From Akkermansia muciniphila (GTDB lineage Bacteria; Pseudomonadota; Gammaproteobacteria; Burkholderiales; Burkholderiaceae_C), in assembly GCA_943327015.2 (NCBI GenBank), contig CALPVM020000131.1, positions 1 through 6,854 of the forward strand: 6,854 nucleotides of DNA. Direction: 5' to 3'. The position numbers and the translations under genes are program-made. Below are positions 1 to 5,412 of this stretch, piece by piece. Below the pieces are notes generated by a model. The model saw only the letters and a program-made list of their open reading frames with translations. It was not told the DNA's origin and did not search any database. Each line of letters starts with the position of its first letter. Position 1 is the stretch's first letter.

Positions 1-1204
1 CAGCTTCGCGAAGTAGGTCCATGAGCTCAGAGTCTGAACCCGTACGGTAGATGGTTTGCTTGATTGCCAGTACGTTGGGGTCGTTAACTGCCTGACGCAG
101 AAAAGACAATACGCCATTAAAACTTTCAAACGGCTGGTGAATGATGATGTCTTTTTTCTTGAGCTGGTCAAAAATGGACTGACCATGGTTAAGCTGCACC
201 GGAAAAGAGGGTTTGTAAGGTGCAAAGCAAAGGTCTGGACGGTTTACCAAATCAATCAACTGGTTCAAACGTACCAAATTAACCGGGCCGTGCACGCGGT
301 ACAGGGCTTTTTCGGGCAGTTCAAACTGTTGCAGCAGAAAGTTAGATAAAAACTCTGAGCAACTGGCAGACACCTCCAACCGCACTGCCTGCCCATAGTG
401 GCGGTGTACCAAGCCTTGACGCAATGCTTTACGCAAGTTTTGCACATCGTCCTCATCTACGGCCAGATCAGAGTGGCGGGTGACGCGAAACTGCGAAAAC
501 TGCCCTACCACCCGCCCCGGAAACAATTGCTCTAAGTGTGCACGGATCAGGCTGGACAATGACACCAACAGGGTACGCCCATCGGACACTTTTTCGGGCA
601 TAAGAATGAGACGTGGCAACACGCGCGGCACTTTAACGATGGCAATTTCGTTCTCGCGCCCATAGGCATCTTTGCCTGACAGATGCACAATAAAGTTCAA
701 TGATTTGTTAGCAACTTGTGGGAACGGATGCGATGGATCCAGCCCAACCGGTATCAGCAGTGGTCGCACTTCGCGGTCAAAATAGGCTTTGGCCCACTGA
801 CGCTGCGCTGGGGTTCGGTCGCCATGCGACACGATTTTGATGCCCTCTTTCTCAAACGCGGGCATGAGTTGCTCGTTGTAAAGCGCATATTGGCGGTCTA
901 CCAAGCGATGCAAAGAATCGGACAGCCGATTGAAGGTTTCCACCGTGTAGAGGCCTTTGCTGTCGTTGGCTCGCTGTGCAGTAATATGCGGCTCGGTACG
1001 AACTTCAAAAAATTCATCCAGGTTGGATGAAACAATACACAAATAACGCAAGCGTTCCAACAGTGGAACATCTTCACGCACTGCCCATTCAAAGACACGC
1101 TCATTGAACCCCAGCAGGCTGTGATCACGGTCGAGCAGGTTGCTTGGGGGGTTGGTGGGTATCGGCTTAGTTTTGGTTTTACTGAGTGGCATGCGATCGA
1201 TCAT
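1..1204 (-). CDS. ppk: Polyphosphate kinase 1, N-terminal 401 codons (3' end beyond window)
   Basis: PPK1 reversibly polymerises the terminal phosphate of ATP into inorganic polyphosphate, usually at the inner face of the membrane. The frame read from 1204 down to the left edge has no stop. It shows the N domain with the family block LLERLRYLCIVSSNLDEFFE, the helical H domain (VGLDPSHPFPQVANKSLNF, then SQFRVTRHSDLAVDED and RQGLVHRHYGQAVRLEVSA), and the start of the first catalytic domain with PNVLAIKQTIYR. The Arg of IYR (residue 387) matches the conserved metal-binding arginine of E. coli PPK1. The autophosphorylated histidine lies past the window edge, so activity cannot be judged. Two in-frame ATGs exist, at 1204 and 1192. 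Neither has a well-spaced Shine-Dalgarno sequence; an AGGA sits about 17 nt before 1204. The gene follows the glycosyltransferase by 27 nt with no terminator between, so read-through or coupled expression is likely. The product name is very secure; the exact start is not. Confidence 0.96.
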   Translation of the reverse strand, partial: MIDRMPLSKTKTKPIPTNPPSNLLDRDHSLLGFNERVFEWAVREDVPLLERLRYLCIVSSNLDEFFEVRTEPHITAQRANDSKGLYTVETFNRLSDSLHRLVDRQYALYNEQLMPAFEKEGIKIVSHGDRTPAQRQWAKAYFDREVRPLLIPVGLDPSHPFPQVANKSLNFIVHLSGKDAYGRENEIAIVKVPRVLPRLILMPEKVSDGRTLLVSLSSLIRAHLEQLFPGRVVGQFSQFRVTRHSDLAVDEDDVQNLRKALRQGLVHRHYGQAVRLEVSASCSEFLSNFLLQQFELPEKALYRVHGPVNLVRLNQLIDLVNRPDLCFAPYKPSFPVQLNHGQSIFDQLKKKDIIIHQPFESFNGVLSFLRQAVNDPNVLAIKQTIYRTGSDSELMDLLREA

Positions 1205-1231
1205 AGTTTATGCAAAATTTATCCTATTTTT

Positions 1232-2314
1232 TCAAGATTTTGATGACAGTTTCGTGACAATGGAGGGAGATTGAACCCGCATCTGAATTCCCGCCTTGCC
1301 ACGCTTGGCAACCAAATGGCGCATAAACATCAATGCCGCATATTGCCAACCATAATTTTGAGCTCTAGCCAGCGCACGATGGCGCGGCACTGCAAGAGCG
1401 CTGTACCACGCAAGCATCAGGTCGTGGTTGACTGCCCCACCATGGGCTAATTCACCCAAAATTTCATTTGCTGCCAATGTGGGGTGAGCAGCAACCGGCA
1501 CACCGCACGAGAGCGCCTCAAGCATGACAAGGCTGAATTGCATGTTGCGTGCCGGCATAACGAAAACATCGGCACAAGCATACACTTGGGCCAATTGCTG
1601 CCGTGTTTGACGACCCAGCCAACGTACCGCCGGGTAGCGTGCCCGCAACGATTCAAACATTACCCCCTCACCACACACTACTTTGGTACCAGGTACATCC
1701 AACTCCAAAAATTCTTCAATATTTTTTTCTGCGGTTAAATTACCTACATAGAGCGACACAGGTCGCACCAGCGCACCAAGCTCCTCATGCGGCCGGGGTG
1801 ATTCGACAAAGCGAAAAGTATGCGTGTCTACGCCATGCGTCCATGCACATGTATTTTTAAAGCCACGGGCTTCCAGCACATGCAGCATATTGTGTACAGG
1901 AACCATCACTGCCGACGATGCACTATGAAATTGACGCAACAAGGAAAAGCTCCAACGCAATGGCAATTTGAAGCGCTGCTGCATTTTTTCAGGCAAACGG
2001 GTGTGGTAAGAGCTGGTAAATGCATAGCCACGCTGCTGGCAATAGCTACGCGCCAGCCACCCAAGAAATCCTTCTGTAGCAAGATGGATCGCGTCGGGGT
2101 TGAATGCATCCAATTTTTCTGCCAATTCCTTGCCGGCGCCAATAGGTAGTTGCAAGGCAGGATAAGCAGGACACGGTGTGGTGGAAAACAAACCCGGATG
2201 CAACAGCAAGATTTCGTGCCCCATGGCATGCAATTGGCGCGTGAGATCTTGCAGGGTGGAGACGATGCAGTTTACCAATGGATGCCATACATCGGACACG
2301 ATTACCAGCTTCAT
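1232..2314 (-). CDS. GT4-family glycosyltransferase, Agt-like (diacylglycerol glycosyltransferase candidate), with altered donor site
   Basis: A 360-residue GT-B fold protein of family GT4, resembling SQD2 and the Agt enzymes encoded beside plcP, which transfer a sugar from a UDP-sugar to diacylglycerol at the cytoplasmic membrane. The N-terminal domain begins MKLVIVSDVWHP and keeps the acceptor-side histidine (SSYHTR, His104). The C-terminal donor domain has YVGNLTAEKNI, a GEG turn and MLEALSCGVPVAA. Usual donor-contact residues are replaced: Cys16 for the Gly of VNG, His160 for the Arg of SRGVD, Asn192 for the Arg of VGR, and Met258 for the first acid of the EX7E motif. Lys197 and the second Glu (266) remain. 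The ATG overlaps the plcP stop (ATGA), with AAGGGG 8 nt upstream, so the two are translationally coupled. The gene fits phosphate-starvation glycolipid synthesis. The altered motif means specificity, or even activity, is uncertain. Family is secure, substrate inferred. Confidence 0.9.
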   Translation of the reverse strand: MKLVIVSDVWHPLVNCIVSTLQDLTRQLHAMGHEILLLHPGLFSTTPCPAYPALQLPIGAGKELAEKLDAFNPDAIHLATEGFLGWLARSYCQQRGYAFTSSYHTRLPEKMQQRFKLPLRWSFSLLRQFHSASSAVMVPVHNMLHVLEARGFKNTCAWTHGVDTHTFRFVESPRPHEELGALVRPVSLYVGNLTAEKNIEEFLELDVPGTKVVCGEGVMFESLRARYPAVRWLGRQTRQQLAQVYACADVFVMPARNMQFSLVMLEALSCGVPVAAHPTLAANEILGELAHGGAVNHDLMLAWYSALAVPRHRALARAQNYGWQYAALMFMRHLVAKRGKAGIQMRVQSPSIVTKLSSKS

Positions 2315-3207
2315 GCGCTCGCCCCTTCCAGCGCTGGTACTGCAGCAAGCCCAAGATGCTCCTGGCGCTGGCGCCTTCTTGCCCCGGTCCAGTAAATAAT
2401 TTCAAGCCTGCCGTCACAATGCTCAACCAATGCACTGCGGCTTTCAACCCAGTCGCCATCGTTGCAATACAAAGTACCATTGATCTCACGCATCTCGGCA
2501 CGGTGAATATGGCCACAAACGACTCCGTCATGGCCACGCGCTTTGGCTTCGTGTGCCACAGCCTCTTCAAAACTCGTGACGTAATTCAGTGCGATTTTGA
2601 CCTTTGACTTCAAGTATGCGGACAATGACCAATACCGTAAACCCAGCCGTGCTCGTATTCTGGTCAGGTGCCTATTGAGCCGTAAAGTGAGCTCATAGAG
2701 GTTGTCACCCACATACGCCAACCACTTGGCATACTGAATAACGCCATCAAAATAATCGCCATGGGTTACCCACAAAGTACGCCCATTAACGGTGGTGTGC
2801 ACTGCGTCTTCCTGCACCTCAATACCACCAAAATGGTGACCAACGAAGTCGCGGGCAAATTCATCGTGGTTGCCAGGAATAAAAATTACCCGCGATCCCT
2901 TGCGTGCACGGCGCAGCAGTTTTTGCACAACGTCGTTATGGGCCTGAGGCCAAAACCAGCGTCTGCGCAACTGCCAGCCGTCCACAATGTCACCCACCAA
3001 ATAGAGGTATTCACTGGGGTGATACTTCAGGAAATCAAGCAACGCCTCGGCCTGACAACCCGAGGTACCTAAATGAAGGTCAGAAATAAAGACTGCCCGC
3101 ACCCGGCAACGGCCCGTTTCATCATCTGACTCGTGGTCTTCGTGCTGAAGCATAGCAGCATCTAATCTTGGGATTTGTTGACCAAAAGCATCAAGGTTGG
3201 CGCGCAT
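2311..3207 (-). CDS. plcP: PlcP-type metallophosphoesterase (phospholipase C; LpxH-like by general annotation)
   Basis: A 298-residue calcineurin-like metallophosphoesterase. Metal-site motifs appear in order: SDLHLG (Asp43, His45), GDIVDGW (Asp73), GNHDE (Asn113, His114), THGD (His149) and GHIHRAE (His233, His235). Wording around them (GCQAE, FWPQAHNDVVQKLLR, HFGG, LGLRYWSLS, GDWVES) is that of the group containing Sinorhizobium PlcP. PlcP removes the phosphorylated headgroup from phospholipids during phosphate starvation and leaves diacylglycerol. It is not the short LpxH (about 240 residues), though databases often name it UDP-2,3-diacylglucosamine diphosphatase. There is no signal peptide; the first 33 residues are a variable leader. 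The ATG at 3207 is preferred over an in-frame TTG at 3252 because a perfect AGGAG sits 6 nt before it. It is the first gene of the minus-strand operon and is followed, with an ATGA overlap, by the Agt-like glycosyltransferase. That context supports PlcP over lipid A synthesis. Fold certain; phospholipase role inferred. Confidence 0.88.
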   Translation of the reverse strand: MRANLDAFGQQIPRLDAAMLQHEDHESDDETGRCRVRAVFISDLHLGTSGCQAEALLDFLKYHPSEYLYLVGDIVDGWQLRRRWFWPQAHNDVVQKLLRRARKGSRVIFIPGNHDEFARDFVGHHFGGIEVQEDAVHTTVNGRTLWVTHGDYFDGVIQYAKWLAYVGDNLYELTLRLNRHLTRIRARLGLRYWSLSAYLKSKVKIALNYVTSFEEAVAHEAKARGHDGVVCGHIHRAEMREINGTLYCNDGDWVESRSALVEHCDGRLEIIYWTGARRRQRQEHLGLAAVPALEGASA

Positions 3208-3213
3208 CCGCGA

Positions 3214-3218
3214 CTCCT
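3214..3218 (-). promoter_or_regulatory. Shine-Dalgarno of plcP
   Basis: On the minus strand AGGAG precedes the ATG at 3207 by 6 nt. It decides the start: the upstream in-frame TTG at 3252 has no comparable site, and translation from there would run through this Shine-Dalgarno sequence. Confidence 0.85.
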
Positions 3219-3262
3219 GTAAAGTGTTTATGCATCGCAGTTTGGAGTTCAAGAATGACCCG

Positions 3263-3294
3263 AATATGGCAGTTACATGAAGGTTTTATGACGC
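3263..3294 (-). promoter_or_regulatory. Pho-box-like site and -10 driving plcP operon
   Basis: Read on the minus strand, 3294 to 3277 is GCGTCAT-AAAA-CCTTCAT. These are two 7-bp direct repeats with a 4-bp A-rich spacer, as in the PhoB box of enteric bacteria (CTGTCAT, AT-rich spacer, CTGTCAC); each half matches 5 of 7 bases. A CATATT (3268-3263) lies 8 bp downstream, in the place of a -10, and there is no good -35, as expected for a PhoB-activated promoter. A start near 3256 would leave a leader of about 50 nt before the plcP ATG. This is motif resemblance only. Confidence 0.5.
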
Positions 3295-3301
3295 GACAAT
3301 A

Positions 3302-3335
3302 CTTTCATAAAAAAGTCAAGTTTTTGTACTAAGAT
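3302..3335 (+). promoter_or_regulatory. Pho-box-like site and -10 driving the arsC-like gene
   Basis: On the plus strand 3302-3319 reads CTTTCAT-AAAA-AAGTCAA; the halves match the PhoB repeat at 6 and 4 of 7 bases. TAAGAT (3330-3335) follows after 10 bp, close to the spacing seen between PhoB boxes and the -10 hexamer. It is divergent from, and only 7 bp away from, the similar site facing the plcP operon. The region is generally A/T rich, which lowers the weight of the match. Confidence 0.42.
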
Positions 3336-3366
3336 ATTTACAGTCTTTTGCAAAGCACAACAAACC

Positions 3367-3372
3367 AAAGGA
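3367..3372 (+). promoter_or_regulatory. Shine-Dalgarno of the arsC-like gene
   Basis: AAAGGA lies 5 nt before the ATG at 3378. This favours that start over the in-frame TTG at 3348, and it agrees with the family, whose proteins begin a few residues before the FLC(T/V)xNSARS loop. Confidence 0.8.
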
Positions 3373-3377
3373 ATGCC

Positions 3378-4040
3378 ATGCCTACCCCACAACCCACACG
3401 TATCCTGTTTTTATGCACCTACAATTCTGCGCGGAGCATCATGGCAGAGGCGGTTTTGAACCATCTGGGGCAAGGACGCTTTATTGGGTATTCAGCCGGA
3501 TCGCACCCGCAAGCGGATCAGCAACCGCACAACTTGGCGATGGAAGTGCTAAAAAATTCTGGCATTGCAACCAGTAATTTACGAAGCAAAAGTTGGCAGG
3601 AATTTGCCAGCCCGGGTGCGACCGAAATGGATTTGGTGATTACCCTTTGTGATGCGCTTGAACAGGAGTCTTGCCCTCCATGGCCCGGCCAGCCTGTATC
3701 AGCGCACTGGTCGTACCCAGATCCGGCTTTGCTTACCGGCACCGAGCAGGCTAAGCTGGATGGATTTCGCATTATTTTGCTCGGCATTTTGCGCCGTGTA
3801 GGCGCGTTGGTAAATATTCCCGTTGAAAAAATTAGCAAACTCAACCTGCAAACTTCGGCACAACAAATTGACCTCGAGTACGCAGAGTTGGATGCACTGC
3901 GAGAGCGTGTAGAAAAACTCAAAGTTCCTGCCCGCAAAACCGATTTGATTCGTGCCGGCATTAACACTTTATCCAAAATGCCGGATACTGACTTGGTTGC
4001 GGCGATTGAATCGGTTCCAACTCCCCAGAAGGCGCATTAA
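3378..4040 (+). CDS. ArsC/LMW-phosphatase-family arsenate reductase with C-terminal extension
   Basis: A 220-residue protein. Residues 7-145 are a low-molecular-weight phosphatase fold of the arsenate-reductase branch. The P-loop FLCTYNSARS gives Cys13 and Arg19, the LRSKSW block follows, then LCD with Cys91, SCPPWPG with Cys99, and DPA with the acid Asp115. Having three cysteines matches thioredoxin-coupled ArsC, which turns arsenate into arsenite, more than plain protein-tyrosine phosphatases. Residues from about 146 to 220 are not part of the usual enzyme. They include a Leu/Glu/Arg-rich helix, ARKTDLIRAGINTLSKM, and a tail ending in VPTPQKAH. This resembles, from memory, a small basic domain common in betaproteobacterial proteins (a KKSELLRAG-type motif). 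The gene is divergent from plcP behind a Pho-box-like site. Arsenate enters through phosphate transporters, so co-expression with phosphate-starvation genes would make sense. A role as a signalling phosphatase remains possible. Confidence 0.88.
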   Translation: MPTPQPTRILFLCTYNSARSIMAEAVLNHLGQGRFIGYSAGSHPQADQQPHNLAMEVLKNSGIATSNLRSKSWQEFASPGATEMDLVITLCDALEQESCPPWPGQPVSAHWSYPDPALLTGTEQAKLDGFRIILLGILRRVGALVNIPVEKISKLNLQTSAQQIDLEYAELDALRERVEKLKVPARKTDLIRAGINTLSKMPDTDLVAAIESVPTPQKAH

Positions 4041-4053
4041 ACATATGCAAGCA

Positions 4054-4095
4054 GTGCCACAGAATTGTCATCAAAGCATCACGATTCTGTTGCAC
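4054..4095 (+). other. Long imperfect stem-loop downstream of the arsC-like gene
   Basis: The left arm 4054-4068 (GTGCCACAGAATTGT) pairs with the right arm 4081-4095 (ACGATTCTGTTGCAC): 13 Watson-Crick pairs, one G-U and one mismatch, around a 12-nt loop. No run of T follows, so it is not a standard intrinsic terminator. It could protect a 3' end, attenuate read-through into the glycosyltransferase, or be a protein-binding inverted repeat in DNA. Confidence 0.6.
4065..4082 (+). promoter_or_regulatory. Third Pho-box-like sequence, upstream of the second glycosyltransferase
   Basis: TTGTCAT-CAAA-GCATCAC has the 7+4+7 layout, with 6 of 7 and 4 of 7 matches to the PhoB repeats. No convincing -10 lies at the expected distance, and the site overlaps the stem-loop at 4054-4095, so chance is a real alternative. 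Confidence 0.25.
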
Positions 4096-4106
4096 TAGGG
4101 ACGTAA

Positions 4107-4122
4107 TCTCACCTTTGTGAGA
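4107..4122 (+). repeat. Short perfect inverted repeat in the leader
   Basis: TCTCAC-CTTT-GTGAGA is a 6-bp perfect stem with a 4-nt loop. Its right arm covers a GTG (4117) that is in frame with the downstream glycosyltransferase. Base pairing here and the lack of a Shine-Dalgarno sequence argue against that GTG being the start codon. Confidence 0.45.
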
Positions 4123-4174
4123 AACCTAGAACCCGCCACTTTTAGCCCCGTACCATCGGCAAATTTACGCCACT

Positions 4175-4196
4175 GCAGCACCTTTGGGGGTGCTGC
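4175..4196 (+). promoter_or_regulatory. GC-rich hairpin directly before the glycosyltransferase start
   Basis: GCAGCACC-TTTGGG-GGTGCTGC is a perfect 8-bp stem with a 6-nt loop, ending one base before the proposed TTG start at 4198. Its loop and right arm contain GGGGGTG, the only Shine-Dalgarno-like sequence for that start, so the hairpin would mask the ribosome site. Only three T follow before GAATATT, so intrinsic termination would be weak. Translational control or partial termination are both possible. Confidence 0.5.
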
Positions 4197-4197
4197 T

Positions 4198-5412
4198 TTG
4201 AATATTGCTGTAGTAACCGAAACCTTTGCCCCGGAGGTCAATGGCGTTGCCATGACGCTGGGGCGCATAGTGCACGGTTTGGCACAGCGGGGCCACCAGC
4301 TAATGGTACACCGCCCCAGACAAGCCCATGAAGATCTGGTTGCGCCTTCCGCACAAAGCCAAGGACAGCCAACGTTTCAGCAAACACTCTACACGGGTTT
4401 ACCGATACCCGGTTATTCTGAATTGCGTTTTGGAGCACCCGCTAAAAACCGCTTCATTAAGCAGTGGAGAGCCAAGCGACCGGACATTGTGCATGTCGTT
4501 ACCGAAGGGCCGCTGGGGCTTTCTGCTGTAGCTGCAGCCAAGGCATTGCATTTACCCGTAAGCAGCTCATTTCACACCAATTTTCAAAGTTACTCGCAGC
4601 ATTATGGTGTGGGTTTGCTACATGCAACCATCGACCGTTACTTGCGCCATCTGCATAATCGCACACTCACCACCATGGTGCCAACCCGAGCCATGCAACA
4701 CGAGTTGTCCGAGCGTGGATACAAAAATCTGGCAGTGGTGAGCAGAGGTGTAGAAATTAGCCTGTTTAGCCCCAGCAAACGCTCCATTGCTTTGCGCCAA
4801 CAGTGGGGCTTACGCGATCAAGATGTAGCACTGCTGCATGTGGGCAGGCTAGCCAAAGAAAAAAATATTCAACTGGTGGTGGATAGCTACCGCGCCATTC
4901 AAGAACAGCACCCCCGTACCAAACTGGTGTTAGTAGGAGATGGCCCGATGCGCCAGGAGTTGCAACAGCGCTACCCGGAAGTGATTTTTAGCGGCGTACA
5001 GAAACACGAAGCTCTGGCGCAACACTACGCCTCGGCCGATGTTTTTTTATTTCCTAGTGTGACAGAAACATTTGGCAACGTGGTTACCGAAGCACTGGCC
5101 AGCGGGCTGGGGCTGGTGTCTTTTGCCCGTGCAGCAGCACTTGAACTGGTGCAGCATGAACGCAACGGCATGCTGGTAATGCAAGAAGACCCAGAAAAAT
5201 TTATGCAAATGGCCTTGGCACTGGTCAACGATAAGCCATGTTTGCAAACCATTCGCAAAGCTGCTGCGCCGAGCGTGGCGCATGTGCACTGGGATGCCGT
5301 GTTAGATGCCTTTATATACACCTTGCAAACAGCCCGGGAAGTGCACCGCAAGCGGTACTTCCCAGCCATTGGCGAGGCGCTGGCTATGCCGCTGCGCCTA
5401 TCCACTTCATAA
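4198..5412 (+). CDS. GT4-family glycosyltransferase with intact donor site
   Basis: A 404-residue GT-B enzyme that probably acts on a lipid or polysaccharide acceptor at the inner membrane face. It shows NIAVVTETFAPEVNGVAMTL at the N-terminus (Gly16), SSSFHTNF (His126), SRGVE (Arg183), HVGRLAKEKN (Arg217, Lys222), VGDGP, and the full EX7E motif TETFGNVVTEA (Glu290, Glu298). The start is the TTG at 4198, chosen because the family begins at M-N-I-A-V-V-T-E and GGGGGTG lies about 6 nt before it. An in-frame GTG at 4117 would add 27 residues without family similarity, and it lies in an inverted repeat with no ribosome site. The gene follows the arsC-like gene by 157 nt and overlaps psd tail to tail by 29 bp. 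It shares only general family similarity with the glycosyltransferase at 1232-2314. It may make the same glycolipid, add a second sugar, or serve another pathway; the acceptor is unknown. Confidence 0.92.
   Translation: MNIAVVTETFAPEVNGVAMTLGRIVHGLAQRGHQLMVHRPRQAHEDLVAPSAQSQGQPTFQQTLYTGLPIPGYSELRFGAPAKNRFIKQWRAKRPDIVHVVTEGPLGLSAVAAAKALHLPVSSSFHTNFQSYSQHYGVGLLHATIDRYLRHLHNRTLTTMVPTRAMQHELSERGYKNLAVVSRGVEISLFSPSKRSIALRQQWGLRDQDVALLHVGRLAKEKNIQLVVDSYRAIQEQHPRTKLVLVGDGPMRQELQQRYPEVIFSGVQKHEALAQHYASADVFLFPSVTETFGNVVTEALASGLGLVSFARAAALELVQHERNGMLVMQEDPEKFMQMALALVNDKPCLQTIRKAAAPSVAHVHWDAVLDAFIYTLQTAREVHRKRYFPAIGEALAMPLRLSTS

Noticed and set aside
1205..1231. T-rich stretch between agt and ppk as a terminator
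   Set aside because: No inverted repeat precedes a T run in the direction of transcription; it is just an A/T-rich 27-nt spacer.
2328..2337. Perfect palindrome CCAGCGCTGG as a possible operator
   Set aside because: It lies inside the 3' coding region of plcP among GGCGC-rich codons, with no second copy or promoter; chance is likely.
2046..2570. Minus-strand open frame of 174 codons across the plcP/agt junction
   Set aside because: It is out of frame with both real genes, which are supported by motifs and an ATGA junction; no recognisable domain.
3208..3252. TTG at 3252 as plcP start (15 extra residues)
   Set aside because: No Shine-Dalgarno before it, whereas AGGAG sits 6 nt before the ATG at 3207, and the extension would cover the likely 5' leader.
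3348..3377. TTG at 3348 as start of the arsC-like gene
   Set aside because: AAAGGA 5 nt before the ATG at 3378 is far better, and the extra ten residues lack family support.
3518..3976. Minus-strand open frame of 152 codons inside the arsC-like gene
   Set aside because: Antisense to a protein with clear catalytic motifs; Ser/Arg-rich composition typical of a shadow frame.
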